A stretch of DNA of 64,000 bases from Pseudovirgaria hyperparasitica (lineage: Eukaryota; Ascomycota; Dothideomycetes; Acrospermales; Acrospermaceae). The DNA lies in contig NW_022985569.1 in assembly GCF_010093815.1 (NCBI RefSeq), positions 1 to 64,000 on the forward strand, given 5' to 3'. Position numbers and translations under genes: made by a program. Below are positions 46,661 to 59,311 of this stretch, piece after piece (within the stretch, counting starts at the first letter, position 1; each line of letters starts with the position of its first letter). A model generated the notes under the pieces. The model was not told where the DNA came from, made no database searches, and saw only the letters and a list, made by a program, of their open reading frames with translations.

Positions 46661-49600
46661 TTAGAATTCCCATGTTTCGTCGACAGATTTGACCGCCCAG
46701 TCGAACTTCTCACGGAGGGTTTTCGAAAAGAAACGTTCGATCGGTACGTTGAATTTCTTGGAGAAGACGACAGTCAAGCGTGGATCAATGTAGTTCTAGC
46801 GTCTCGTTAGCAGATCTACCAATTTAAGGTTTCTCAAATACTCACGATCTTCGATGTTCCAAGAGCAACCTCCTTGTTGCCTTCTTTGTCCTCGTACTGG
46901 ATCTTCATGGTCCGGATGCGCTGTTCAAGTTTCTCGATGTTGGCCTCAATCTTTTCAATCGTTGGTCCCTTGCCTTCGGCCTCGACCTTCCCTGTTTTGT
47001 TCTCCTTCTTGAATTGCTTGGCTAGGTCGTCTGCGTCCTTGAGACGCTCATCAAGCTCCTTGTCTTTCATTTCCTTACCACCTTCAGCCTTCAGCTTCTC
47101 ATTTTCCTTCTCGAATTTCTTGGTAATCTTGGTCCGCTGTTCGTCAACAAGGAAAGCTTGATGTTGCAGGACCCATTCGTCGTCAAGGTCTTTATCGCGC
47201 TGAAAGAAATCGGCGCCTCGCTTCTTTTTCTGTTTTGAATCCAGATCTAGCATCTGCTGTCGGAGACGCCATTGCTGATATCGCAAACCGTTGATTTTTT
47301 CTTGCATCTTCTCCATCTGACCCGCGTGACTCGCAGCGACTGTACGCTTGTGGTTACAAAGAATGGCAACCCTGCGATTGGCATCATTGTAGTCTTTGAC
47401 TTTCTCCGGGACAGTCCCCACTGACTTCATATCTTGCAACAGACTTGACATGGTCCAAGACGCATTATAGGTACGGAAGACCTTCGCTGTCAATCCAGGC
47501 ATGTAGTTGCTCAAGTGCTTGTTGAGCGCTGAGGTGGTCAGTCTGTCGAATATCTCATCGCCATCAGTCTTAGGAGCCTTCTTGAAAAGCTTCAAATTCT
47601 TGAAGACTTGTGGATCGACTTCAACCTCATCGTAGAATCGGATAGAATCTTTACCAAGGAAATCGAAGATGACAATGTTTGGAGGCTTGAGAGTAACATG
47701 CTCGTACTTCAACGAACAACATCCCACCGTGTCTGCTTCATCTTCGCCCTTTTCATTGCCCGCACGAAGCGCAAACTTATCGATGAGATAAACGGCTGTC
47801 GCGCGCTGTCGATCGGCCATGAGGTCAGCTTTCAGGTCCTTGGTGTAGTCCTTGCGAATCCTCGCGATATGCTTCTTGAGCTCACGAGCCTTCTCAAATT
47901 TCTTGAAGTCGCTTTGACCCTTGATGTCTGAATTGGCGGCAAGCATGACATACTTGTAAGCACCATTGATGTTTTCTTGCCACATGGCAAGCCAGGTTCC
48001 AGTGTTGTCATGTTTCACCTCTTTCCATTCATGGCCTTCTGGTGGGGGTGGCACCTTTGCCTCTTTACCGATGTTGATTGTGATCTGCTCTGGCAGGACT
48101 CTTTTCTTGACCCGGCCGGTCTTGGGATGTTCTCCCCGACCACGGAAGAGCGAAGGAGGTTCAACACGGAAGTTCCCGACCTTTTGCTTTCGCCCATCCC
48201 ACATGCAGTACTGATACGGAGCTTCTGCCTTATCCTTGACTTCTTTGATGGCCTTCTTCTCATCCTTGGACAAGTTCTTCTTCCTAGTACGCTCAGAGTC
48301 GAACCACTCGAAGATGGGCTTGAAGTCGCACTTCGAAAATTCTTTGATTTTCACAGGCTTGCCATCCCTATCTTTGGCGCCTCCTGATTCTTTGATGATC
48401 TCTTGGAAATCTTCAAAGAAGTTTTTGTTAAAGGTCGGGTTCTCGACATTGACGGTCGAGTTGAGCATAGATCCGTAGAATCCAGCAACTTCTTCAGCCT
48501 GAGGGGCCAGTGTGACGGGAACACCATCATAGAGCAGCTTTACATGCTTTGGGAGCCGTTCATACTCTGGAGGGAAGAGCACACCGTTATGTTCGAGAGT
48601 GGTCCATTTCGTAGTGCCATCTCCTTTGGCCGTATCTTCCCACCAGCGATATTCTTCCTCTTCCTCCTCGCCTGCTTCTTCTTGTGGCGACTCCTCTTTG
48701 ACAACTTTGCCCCTTTTTTTCGCCGGTGTCGAGCTTTCATTTTTCACCTTAGATTTCGCCTTCGCTGCTGTCGTCTTCAAAGGTTTATCATCATCAGGTT
48801 CTTTCTTCACGCCATTTGACATCCTTGGTTTCTTTGCATAAGGTGCAACTTTTGATTTCTTGGCCAAGGGAACATCGCTGTCACTGTCAGCGGCTTTGGA
48901 CTGACGTTTTGGCTTCCCATTAGATTTGTTTTTCGCGTTAATAGCATTTGCTGTCCTTTCGGCCTTCTTTTCAATCTTCTGCTTCTGAACGGCAAGCTTC
49001 CTCTCTATGGGTACATCTGAGTCCTCTGATTCACCTATCTGACTGGCGCGTATTCTTGGTGGTTTCCTGATACCCCCGATCAAGGGCTCATCGTCAGAGT
49101 CGGATCCCATAGTAGATTTTTCAGGTATTGCAGTCTTCCGCCGTTTTGACTTCATCATCGTCAGTAATTATGAGCTCATGAATGACGATTGTGAACGAAC
49201 CAAAGGTTTACTGTCTTCCTCGTCTGAGCTAGACGCGTCTTTGTAGTTCTTCCCATTGGTGATGCTACTCCGTGCCTTGCGTTTCCCATTGGTAGTACCG
49301 TTTGCCTCGGTAGTGTCCACATTCATTGGCTCTACTGGGCCCATTCTGACCGAGATGCCCGCCGGCTGTCCATTCGAAGGGTTCTGTCTGTCCATGGCAC
49401 GATCAACACTCTTTGGAATATAAGTGCTTGACTTGACTGAAAGGATCTATGATCAGCAAAATCGGATGAGGTTGGACAAGTAGAGCATGCCAGGATGTGG
49501 AGGATACATTGGGGAAATGCTGGTCGCGGAGCAGTCGACTTTTGAGCGCGTGTCCGTGTGATCCGATGAATGAGAGCCAAGACAAACAACGACAATTGAC

Positions 49601-49724
49601 AGCTGTTATGCAGCTGGGGGAAGTGTTGGGACATCATGAGAGACTACAAGCACGTCGCGGGAATCTGCTCACCTCCATTATTTCTGCCTCGAGCTAGCGG
49701 CCTGTCATCCTCCGACGAAGACAT
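46661..49724 (-). CDS. TOP1: DNA topoisomerase I (type IB)
   Basis: Exons at 49724-49673, 49436-49201, 49149-46846 and 46795-46661 give 908 residues. The first exon has 17 codons ([17 protein letters not shown]) and joins to [20 protein letters not shown]. The last holds the catalytic Tyr866 in [20 protein letters not shown]. Residues 1-205 are charged, Lys/Ser-rich and likely nuclear-targeting. The core begins at [23 protein letters not shown] and includes [72 protein letters not shown] and the linker helices before the tyrosine. Type IB enzymes relax supercoils by a 3'-phosphotyrosyl intermediate and are abundant in the nucleolus. The gene is divergent from ATP3, sharing a 503-bp region. 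No key residue is missing. Confidence 0.95.
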
Positions 49725-50227
49725 CTTGGGAGATAGCAAAGGTTGGGACCGCGCATAGAAAAGCGAAGGTTTTTCAGTCAGTGATGTCGGCGCGTTGTGT
49801 GCAAAACGCAGCGTTGAAAAAGGACCGAGAAGTTTCGAGGAAGGTGAACCGCGCGTGAAGAGGTGAAGACCACGCTGACGCGCGGAACTACAGCAGAGGG
49901 CGGCGATGATGGCTGCGGAAGAGGGACAGAAGTACCTAGAGGATCGATATGTATAGATGAGCGTCTGCAAACGGAAGACCAAAGGAAATGAAGAGAACGA
50001 ACGACTCGGGAACTTGCGAGGGTGCTCATGCCCACCCTTTAGCTGAAGTCGTGTCTGTGCGCTTCACGTGACTAGCCCATCACCCTCTCTAACCAGCCGA
50101 GCTAGCGCAGTTTTGACCAATTCACAAGAAGCCGCAAAGCTCTCTTCAGCCATCAACCTTCCACTGTCGACGTCGCCGCGACAGCCATCCCATCTCTACT
50201 CTGAACTCAGTCTCTTTCGGCTTCACG
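49725..50227. promoter_or_regulatory. Divergent promoter of TOP1 and ATP3
   Basis: A 503-bp region with a perfect TCACGTGA palindrome at 50064-50071, 157 bp before the ATP3 start. That site would suit a Cbf1/USF-type bHLH factor. No reliable coding frame is present. Confidence 0.55.
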
Positions 50228-51388
50228 ATGCTGTCGAGAGCTGCACGGCCCGTTTTCAAGGCTGGCACCGCCGCCGCTGCCGCTCGGTATGGCCTATCGA
50301 CCTCTCCCCGGTCCCAGTTTCCCAACATCAATTGCGTTCAATTGCTAACAGGTCCATCCTCACGAGCAGTCCAGTGGCGATTGGAGCGACCAATGCCGCC
50401 AACTATGCTACCCTCCGCGAGATTGAAGGCCGTCTGAAGTCGATTCGCAACATAGAGAAGATCACCAAGACGATGAAAATTGTTGCTTCTACCAAGCTTA
50501 CCCGCGCGCAAAGAGCCATGAATGAATCCCGTAACTACGGTCAAACCTCGCAGGAAGTCTACGAGCAGGCCGAGACAAAGCCATTAGAGGGCGAGAACAA
50601 AAAGTTAATCATCGTCTGCAGCTCTGACAAAGGTCTTTGTGGAGGTATCCACTCAGGTCTAAGCAGAAAGATTCGTGCTCTTCTGCAGCAAAATGCAAAC
50701 TTTGATCTCGTCATCCTAGGTGAAAAGTGCAAGGCGCAGTTGGTGCGGTCCAGTCCCAAGAGCATTGTTCTCAGCTTCGCTGGGATTGGCAAGGATGTTC
50801 CAACCTTCGCGGACGCTTCAGCCATCGCCGACCAGGTCTCTCTGCTTCCAACCGAGTATTCTTCTGTTCAAGTTCTATACAACAAGTTCATCAATGCAAC
50901 AAGCTATGAGCCGACCTTTATCGACGCTTTCTCGGAGGATGCCATAACACAGTCCCGTAAGCTTTAGCCGTGCCATCCATAAAAGTCACGAATTCCTCTG
51001 ACATCTTCAGCAAACTTCGCTGCATACGAAATTGAGGATGAGACCCTACCCAACCTGCGTGAATATTCACTCGCCAACTCACTATATTGGGTGAGACGAC
51101 TCAGAGTTTACTGAACTATTTAATGAACATACTAATCATTTGATAGGCTCTCGCCGAAGGCCACGCTTGCGAGCAGTCAGCTCGACGCAACGCTATGGAG
51201 GTAAGTATCTCATCTTTTCTCCAGAACCTGGGTCCGTTCGACACTGACATGCCTTCAAGAACGCCTCTAGCAACGCTTCCGATATGATCGGCAAATTCCA
51301 GATCCTGTACAATCGTACCCGCCAAGCCGTCATTACAGGTGAACTGGTTGAGATTATTACAGGTGCAGCAGCATCAGCAGATGCTTAA
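50228..51388 (+). CDS. ATP3: Mitochondrial ATP synthase F1 subunit gamma
   Basis: Five exons at 50228-50286, 50352-50956, 51011-51090, 51147-51200 and 51260-51388 give 308 residues. The start [20 protein letters not shown] is a basic, Ala-rich mitochondrial presequence. The mature part starts near [40 protein letters not shown], the N-terminal coiled-coil helix of the rotor shaft. It continues with [22 protein letters not shown], and ends with [51 protein letters not shown], the C-terminal helix that turns inside the alpha3beta3 ring. Introns are 51-65 nt with standard signals, except that the last acceptor is AAG. It works in the mitochondrial inner-membrane complex V. Confidence 0.95.
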
Positions 51389-52345
51389 TCTCACCCGTCT
51401 GAGGCATTTCCTATGTCAACCGATTTAGAGGTTGGGCCCCTAGCATATGCTTCGCTAGTGTACGTATGTAGAATAGGTTAAACCTGAAGTCTGTTCAAAT
51501 ATTGCTACACTCCGAAAGTGCTAGTGTCTACGGTGGCCAGTGGACATGAAAACTTAGCGTAGCACAGTTGATTATGAAGGCAGGGTAAGCGTTGACCGAT
51601 TGCCGCTTTGATAAATTTACATATTACATAGTACCTAAGTGCTCATTTCACGCAACGTTCCGCACACATTCCAAATTCTATCGACTTCTCTATCTCTATA
51701 GAAGAGCCTCTACATTTTAATCTATATAGACTTTTAGCATGGAACTATATAGTGATTTTGATATGGTTCTAGAGTTCTAGAATCCTTACCAATCTAGCTT
51801 GGAGGCTCTCGAGCCAGAAGAAAGAGACATTGTAAGAATTCTTATCGGTCAACTCTGTTGGAACTTCATTTCCTCTAAGAAGCCCCCTCTAGACCTCAAA
51901 ACTAAATCATAGAATTAGGCTTATATACTTGAATATTTACCATATGTCTTTCTACACGATATATATCGAAGTCTATGATTCACGGCTCTTCAACATATTG
52001 CGCATGCCTAGCGCCGCAGAGTACAGCTATTCTACATAAAATTGCTCTACAGATGTAGAGCAGAAATGAAGACTATCTCAAGAGGTCCTTTCGTTGGTTA
52101 AATGCTTTAATACCTCAGCGCTATGCTCGTAAAATCTTTCGCAACAACAATGTACTCAAGCCATCTCTGTTCGAATCATGCAAAGGCAGAATGAACTTTT
52201 TCTTCAATACTACGCAAATAAATGGATCCTCTGAGTCAATTATCTTGTATATAATGGAGTCACGACCTCCATGATTCCAGGTCGACGAATATCAAGAAGT
52301 CCATCGCCTAATTACCAAAACAATATATATACACCAACCTCTACT
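51389..52345. other. AT-rich flank with a decayed-looking frame
   Basis: The first 200 bp are the ATP3 3' UTR. From about 51590 the DNA becomes AT-rich. An open stretch of about 38 codons (51801-51914) reads like protein (LEALEPEERDIVRILIGQLC, then SSKKPPLDLKTKS) but stops at once and has no start. It may be a gene relic. No transposase or other known domain is visible. Confidence 0.45.
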
Positions 52346-52966
52346 ATGCACTTTTTACCGACCATTATCGCTACGTTGTTGGCTGCCACCAGCGTAGCCC
52401 CTGTCACTGCACATGAGATCACATCAATTGAGGCAGCTGTCGATGAGATCCACATGCTTCTCAATCATACAAGTCCTCATCCTGGAGAGGTATGGAAGAA
52501 CACTAGAGTTGCATTCCTCGATCACGGCAGTCATATCTGGCTTCAAATTATTCGAGATTTCGACCGCATCGAGTTACCTGAACACTTGGTGAAGGGAAAG
52601 GTCAAATGTGGGGACTATTTTATGAATATAGACGATTACAGATTTCCCATTGCGCAACTATTCGAATGGATACGGGATTCTGGTAGAGGCAGAATCCGAT
52701 TCGACGATTTTCATCAATTCCACGACGGAACTAGGATCAGAGCATATGCCTGTGATTCAGCCTGCGGACAGACAGCACACTTAGAAGATATCATACCCAT
52801 GTTTGCCGAGATCTGGAAAAGGTGTCCGGACAGATTGGGAGTATTTAGCATGGACAAGAAATGGCACGCATCTTACGGTTTAGCCGTTGTTTCGGGCTAT
52901 ACTGTTTGCTTTAAGCTAAAGATATTTGGGGCTACATTGCCCCTTTGCAAACACCATTACAAGTAG
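52346..52966 (+). CDS. Small secreted protein, effector-like candidate
   Basis: A single exon of 206 residues. The ATG at 52346 is chosen over an in-frame one at 52271 because it gives a clean signal peptide (MHFLPTIIATLLAATSVAPV, cleavage near TAHE). The mature part of about 182 residues has six cysteines (VKC, CDSAC, KRC, TVC, PLC), one sequon (NHT) and no membrane segment, and is rich in aromatic residues and His. I recognise no domain. It lies alone in AT-rich DNA between conserved housekeeping genes, a setting common for lineage-specific secreted proteins of plant-associated fungi. The role as an effector is inference. Codon use looks ordinary. Confidence 0.65.
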   Translation: MHFLPTIIATLLAATSVAPVTAHEITSIEAAVDEIHMLLNHTSPHPGEVWKNTRVAFLDHGSHIWLQIIRDFDRIELPEHLVKGKVKCGDYFMNIDDYRFPIAQLFEWIRDSGRGRIRFDDFHQFHDGTRIRAYACDSACGQTAHLEDIIPMFAEIWKRCPDRLGVFSMDKKWHASYGLAVVSGYTVCFKLKIFGATLPLCKHHYK

Positions 52967-54075
52967 GTTCAAGAAAACCTACGAGTCTTGGAAAAGAAGT
53001 TATTCGAGAGTGAGCTCGCGCAAGAATGTAATGCTGGTATGGTTTGAGAAGTCACACTCTCTCTCTTGCTTTTCCTAGATTAGAGTGTTTTGATACGATA
53101 TACATGTATGTAATCGACTACCTTACTTCACTCTATACGTTTCCCATGTACTATAATATATAGACTTTTTGTAGAGATGGATAAAGAAATTTTATAGTCC
53201 TTCGGAAAGACGGAGGTGGAAGCGCACGCTGCAAGTGCTGAATGGTTTTGCTCTTTCTGCTCGTAACTGATGGTGAGAGACAGGATAGGCAGGCTAACCG
53301 AAACACCAAAGCTGAGCCCAACATGCAGGTACAGCCGATATGAAACATTACAGGGAAAATCCCGCCATATGCGACCCAGTGAGACTGCAGTTATGCTACC
53401 GAGCATGGATTAACGAGTATTTGTTTGTGCGCAAGAATCCCAAATGAGCGTGGGAGAGCGTTTAACCCTTGGCTAACTCCCGCTTTCATCCATTCATTCA
53501 ATGCCGCATCCATCTCTCTCCCCATCGAATCCTCGCGTCCTCACCCTCGCCCCATCTAGAAAGATGCATGGGATGAGCAAGCTGATGGGATGCACGCGAA
53601 GGTGAGAAGTCGAGTGCAGATGATCCCGGTTTCCCAAGAAATGTTATAACAATGTAGGCCATGCCATACGTATGCAGGCAGTGCGGCACAGGTAGGCAAG
53701 TGAATTACTCAGTAATGTTCACCATTCTGTTCCCTCAGTTCCCTCAGTTCCTTCATCTGCGATAATCCAGAGTGGAAAGACACGATATCTGATCGGGCCA
53801 GTTCAGCTTCGCCTGTTTCTCTCTCAGTCCACTCTCTTATTCCTCTTTTTGGTCGCCCAGGCGTCTAGCTGTCGTTGTACTGTGGCTCGTCTCCGCTCGC
53901 GGTCCCAGTGCAAACCTGGCTTTCCTTGCGCGTCTCTTTTTTTCTAGCCCTTGCATACATTCGCGTTGCCTTGTCTTCCTCCATTGGGCTCTAAACGTCC
54001 GAATTCGTCCATTCCTTGCACGTCATTCGATCTTCGCCTGGCTCTGGGCGCCTTTCTGCACATATAGAGATCACC
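52967..54075. other. Intergenic region
   Basis: 1.1 kb without a supported gene. The left 400 bp are AT-rich. A 13-mer, TATATAGACTTTT, at 53157-53169 also occurs at 51723-51735. The right part is the CT-rich promoter region of the next gene. Confidence 0.5.
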
Positions 54076-55486
54076 ATGAGCCCTACTTTCAGTCTCCAAA
54101 GACCTGACTTGGGCACGTTGACGAGCGAGGACGATAAAATCACTACCGCGCTGTCCACAATGAATGCACGTCTGCCCGAGATCAAGAGCCTCTTCTTGAC
54201 GCGACGCTTCAAGAATTGTGCTGCTGCATGCGAAACGCTCCTCCAGGACACCACTTGGCACAAAGATACCAACAACGTGAGCACCAACAGCATGTGCTAA
54301 CACCTACAGATCAAAGACTGACACGTCGTAGACCGTTTCTCAGATATACGAATGCTACCTGAACTTCTATGCGGGCCTTTCTTACGATGCTCTCGCTCGA
54401 AACATGGCTCACGCTGCTCCATCCCGTGTTGCTGTGCTCCGTCAGGCTGAGATCAAGTACCTTGCTGCTGAAGCCAATCTTCCGCAGCCCGCCAGCACTC
54501 CCCTATCTCATTACGAATCTGACGAGGGCCTCACGGCTGACGATGATGATGTCTCACCCGAAAGCTCTGTTTCACACTCAACGCGCAATTCCATTAACTC
54601 GTACACTTCTCACTATTCCGCCTACAGCCTTAATTATCTCCTCCATTCTGAGACTATGAGCACTTTAATGCGCTCAGACACCATGAATACCTTCGATCCA
54701 ACCAGCCGCATCATCGATCACTATTACTCATCCGACCGTGTACCCAAGCCGTCGCCGCTACATATCCGCAAAGATAGACCTGCCGTCCGCTTGAGCGCCG
54801 TCTCCTTCCATTTTCCCGTCACTCCTACTTCGTCTCTGGGCAACGACCCCTTCTCCGATATCCTCACCCCGCTCTCAGCAGCCCTCGACCACCCGGACGA
54901 CTTCGCAGAGACCGCTTCAACATTCAGCCCGTCCGAGCCAGACTGCGAATACCCGGACGAGCAAAACTCGCACGACCGCAGCGGCGCAGACTCACCAACC
55001 CTGCCCCCTTCGCCCATGCTAGCAGTCACGAGACCGCAGCACACCACCTCTATCCCACAGTTCCCAGCACCTCCGTCACCACCACCATCTCCACTCACAC
55101 CCTCCGCAAACCACCCCTCGCGCTCAGCCAGCTCCTCTCGTGGCCTCAACTCGCCGCTTCCTAGCCCTCGCACATCCAACCCTCGCCTCTCCGTCAACTC
55201 CGCCCTATTCGCACATGTCCTCGCGTACAACCAGACCCTTCGCTCCTTCAGCACAATGCTATACGCGCACATTGCCGCTGTGCGTGACATGCAAAAGGAG
55301 GCGCCAGTGGCTGCGGTCCGCATCGCCAAGACTAAAGGAAGCAGCGTGAACCAGTGGCGCGAGCAGGAGAGCCATGTCGTGCGGGAGGCGAAAAGGACGG
55401 AGTTGGTACAGAGGGCCTTGGCGAGGGAGAGGTTTCGGCCCGAGCGCTATATGGAGCTGTGCCAGAAGGCATTGAGTGAGATTTAG
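54076..55486 (+). CDS. Conserved fungal protein of unknown function, helical N-terminus
   Basis: Exons at 54076-54276 and 54332-55486 (55-nt intron, GTGAGC...TAG) give 451 residues. Residues 1-130 (MSPTFSLQRPDLGTLTSEDD, RLPEIKSLFLTRRFKNCAAACETLL, then QIYECYLNFYAGLSYDALARNMAH) have the helix pattern of a TPR-like or 14-3-3-like bundle. The middle 250 residues are Ser/Pro-rich and disordered. A final charged helical block (VLAYNQTLRSFSTMLYAHIA, REAKRTELVQRALARERFRPERYMELCQKAL) follows. I recall similar proteins in filamentous ascomycetes but no assigned role. No signal peptide or membrane segment is present. The gene call is firm and the function is not. Confidence 0.8.
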
Positions 55487-55963
55487 TGTGTGATTATTGG
55501 ATTTTGCGGGGCTAATGTGTAGGATGTTTGCAATCTGGTTGGAGACCTGATGTACTTTGGTCGATAGTGCTGTGGTGATGGTCCGCCTGGTCTGTTTGTC
55601 TATGATTGTTTCTGAGTACGGGGAGGACGAATTTGGGAGACGAGATCCTCGCGGCGTACAAGGAAGGCTCGGGCGTGTCGATATCTTACCTTGTTGCTAT
55701 AAGCTGCTTTGTTATGAGATTATGCCTAGATACCGAAAAGTTTGACTTACGATGGAGTTCAGAGGTGTACAGAGGTGTTTAAAGCACACGTCCGTGACGA
55801 GTCAAGTCACTCTCCGTCCTGTAATATATTCTACGCGTCCTTTGATATCACTACTACAATGAATCTAAACTTTTTCTAACCATATGTCAGGCCAATGCGC
55901 CGCCAATCCTTAACACCAGCGCTATGCAACCTGAAAAATGGACAACATCACCCTATGTACGCC
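55487..55963. other. Convergent 3' flanks
   Basis: 477 bp between the ends of two converging genes. A short open frame (55557-55745) has no coding features. Nothing else is seen. Confidence 0.5.
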
Positions 55964-57248
55964 TCAGCTCTGTGTCAGCAGGTCCAGATCCCTCTTTACC
56001 CGCAGGCACTTCGCTTTCAATAGCTTCACACTTTCCAAGAAGAGCTCGTCGCTGTCCCACTGCCCCGTGCTTTCGACCTGGAAGATAAAGTGATCCCGCA
56101 CACGCCCAAGCTTGACCTTGTCTTTAAACTCCTCGTGTCGTAAGCACTCCCTGCTCACAGTGTCCTTCATGGCATTTACCACAACCGCCTTCGGCTCGCC
56201 CTCATGGCCAGCATATGGATTCTTCTCATCTGGTTCCACGTCACGCACCGTTCTTCGCCACACTGCGTCGGGCATGCTTGCCTCCTCGTGCGTGACTGCC
56301 TCGAAGCCAATTACACCTTTCGGGAAACAGCGCGCGAATTTCTTCGCGTGGTCTTTCCCTATGATTGGACGCTGGATGTCAATGTGCGGAAGTAGTCTGT
56401 ATGATGCAGGACAGACGGGCGAGTATTTGGCGTGATCCGCGCCAATACCCTTTTCGGCATGCATACTTAACACAATCTTCTGGCCGGGCCGCAGTTTTGC
56501 GATCAGAATGTCTGGATTGACCGGTCTTATAGTTGTCTCTGGCGTTCCAAACCAGCGATTGTGTTGGCCCATGGGATGGAATACGATTTGGTTTGCAAGC
56601 ACGTTATGCCCCACATATAGCTTATCCGGATCTGTCTCGCCTTGCGCGGAAAGAGCAGGCCCGTCTTTGCTCCATTTGCATTCTGCCTCGAGTACGAGAA
56701 CGATGGTGTTGAAGTCATTGGGTTCTTCGGGGATATTATTTTCGTCGCGCTTGCGCCAGCGCAGCCAATTTAGGCCTTCTTTGCCACCTGTGAGGGGGAC
56801 TAAGCCGAGGCGGTGGGCGAGGACCTCGTCTTGGATGATCGAGGTGTTGTTGTTGAAGAAGACGCTTTCAATGGCGAGGACTGGAATTTCGGCGATTAGG
56901 ATGCGGCGAAAGGCATTTGCAACGGCGGCGTCAAGGCCAATGAGGGAGAACTGCGCATTATGAGGTTCGTTCATGTGGAATTGAACACGGAATTTCTGAG
57001 TTTCGTGAGCTTGACGAGAGTAGGTTGATATGAGGTCGAACTCACGTCGCGAAATTTGTCTACATCCCATGAGTTATCCTCGCCAGGCCAGTGGCCAGGA
57101 AAGTCTGTGGATGTGATATTCGAGACTGTTTCTGTGCCGATGCCAATGATCTGAGAATTGTGAGCAGTCTTAGGGTAGGTAGGAACGGATGTAGGCTCAC
57201 CCTTCTCTTTTGGATCGCTTCTTCCGAAGGCACTACAGCTGGACTCAT
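55964..57248 (-). CDS. RPC40: RNA polymerase I and III shared subunit AC40
   Basis: Exons at 57248-57201, 57150-57046 and 56995-55964 give 394 residues, slightly longer than yeast AC40. The start is MSPAVVPSEEAIQKRR. After two 50-nt introns come STDFPGHWPGEDNSWDVDKFRD and KFRVQFHMNEPHNAQFSLIG. The alpha-subunit-like dimerisation motif is VANAFRRILIAEIPVLAIE, with IIQDEVLAHRLGLVPL after it. The tail carries HFIFQVESTGQWDSDELFLESVKLL. AC40 pairs with AC19 to start assembly of Pol I and Pol III, like the bacterial alpha dimer. The gene is divergent from NDUFS2, with 277 bp between starts. Confidence 0.95.
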
Positions 57249-57525
57249 CGTATTTATCGTTGCGCAATAAGATGTAACGTGCTGCCAGGGTCTGTCGCAT
57301 ACTCAATTCCCGATAATTAGCTTTCAACTTTTTTGAAAGCATATGTCTTGGCAAAGACTAGCTTCAATCCAGCGATGGTTGACTAAGCCTCGAATCTGCC
57401 CGTCATTGAATGCCACCAATGCTGGAGCTCTCATTTGTAACATCACGAAACCTTGTACTTCGCCTCTCCACTCCTAACGACGCCTCTGAACGGGATCAGG
57501 GCAATTGAACGAGCTCAATTGCACA
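57249..57525. promoter_or_regulatory. Short divergent promoter of RPC40 and NDUFS2
   Basis: Only 277 bp separate the two starts, so regulatory sites are probably shared. No TATA box stands out. Confidence 0.5.
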
Positions 57526-59043
57526 ATGCCCGTCAATCTCGCTCGCGCTGCCGGTCATGCAGCGAAGCGGGTGTGCCTGACCCCCCGCGTCTCTCGCACC
57601 GTACCCTCCCGTCCTGTTATACGATGCCTCTCGTCCACAACGCAGAATCGATACGCTGAGCCATATGAAGGAACAAGACTCATCCCTACTGATGAGAGAT
57701 TCTCCCAGCAAACACATGGACCCGAGGCCACACATCCCAACAAGATCACCGATGACGCTGAGAACCCTGAAGAGCGAAAAGTAAGACACTACACCGTCAA
57801 CTTCGGGCCACAGCATCCAGCGGCGCATGGTGTGCTGCGATTGATCCTAGAACTGGATGGAGAAATCATCAAGCGAGCTGATCCGCACGTCGGGCTGCTG
57901 CATCGAGGAACAGAGAAGCTCATCGAATACCGAACATATCTTCAAGCACTGCCATATTTTGACCGTTTCGATTATGTCTCCATGATGACAAACGAGCAAT
58001 GCTTTTCCTTGGGAGTGGAGAAGCTCCTGAACATTGAGATTCCAGAAAGAGCGAAATGGATAAGGACAATGTTCGGAGAGATCACACGTATACTGAACCA
58101 CCTTATGTCGATCCTGTCTCACGCCATGGACGTGGGTGCTCTGACACCATTCTTGTGGGGATTTGAAGAGCGTGAAAAGCTGATGGTCAGTATATTACAG
58201 TCGCTCTCAATGGGTTGCGCTAATCGTTGAATAGGAATTCTACGAACGTGTTTCTGGTGCACGTTTGCACTCAGCCTATGTGCGGCCAGGCGGAGTTTCT
58301 CAAGATCTTCCTCTTGGGCTGCTCGATGATATCTATCAATGGGCCACACAGTTTGGTGATCGCATTGATGAGACTGAGGAGCTGCTCACAGACAATCGTA
58401 TCTGGATAGGCCGGACAAAGGGTATTGGTAGAGTCTCTGCAGCTGAGGCTCTTAACTATTCATTCTCCGGTGTCATGCTTCGTGGCTCGGGTGTTCCTTG
58501 GGACATTAGGAAATCACAACCATACGACGCATACGGCGAAGTCGAGTTTGACGTTCCAGTCGGCGTCAATGGAGACTGCTATGACCGTTACTTATGCCGG
58601 ATGGAGGAGTTCCGCCAATCGCTCCGGATCATTCACCAATGTCTGAATAAGATGCCCGCTGGTCCCATCAAAGTCGAAGATTATAAGATCGCTCCTCCTC
58701 CTCGCGCTGCGATGAAGGAGAACATGGAAGCTCTCATTCATCACTTCTTGCTCTACAGCAAAGGTTATGCCGTACCGCCTGGCGAGACCTACAGTGCTAT
58801 TGAGGCTCCAAAAGGCGAGATGGGTGTCTTCATCGTCAGTGATGGTAGTGAGAGACCATACAGAGTCAAGGTCCGAGCACCTGGTTTCGCACATTTAGCC
58901 TGCTTTGATCAAATTTCGAGAGGTCATCTGTTGGCTGATGCTGTCGCTATTATCGGTACTATGGATCTGGTGTTTGTAAGTGACCTGGACCATCTGGTCT
59001 GTATTCAATGCTAATAACTGTACAGGGTGAGGTTGATAGGTAG
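57526..59043 (+). CDS. NDUFS2: Mitochondrial complex I 49-kDa subunit
   Basis: Exons at 57526-58185, 58235-58975 and 59026-59043 give 472 residues. The last exon carries only GEVDR and the stop. The start [18 protein letters not shown] is a mitochondrial presequence. Family blocks include [56 protein letters not shown], the quinone-site loop [37 protein letters not shown] and KAPGF-like [13 protein letters not shown]. The His of QHPAAHG and the Tyr of FDYVSMM form the ubiquinone head-group site in the family. It is nuclear-encoded, works in the peripheral arm of complex I, and is called nuo-49 in Neurospora. The frame is intact. Confidence 0.95.
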
Positions 59044-59311
59044 AGCTTGTATATTGAAAGATGCAGTAGACACGTGGAGATCATACTTTATAGGACAAAA
59101 CTTGCAACGACCGACCACGTCACGACGCAAGCCTGTACATATACTTCGTTTGTGCGAGCAATGTTATGCGTAAAACTACAGATATCCTCCAAGGCTCCTT
59201 ATTACTCACATGCGCCTGCCTTCACTATATCACAGTTCCGAGAGCCCCATACATTCAGCAATCAATAGCACCCCGTTCGCCTCCATGGATGAAAGGCAGT
59301 CGAGAAAGGCG

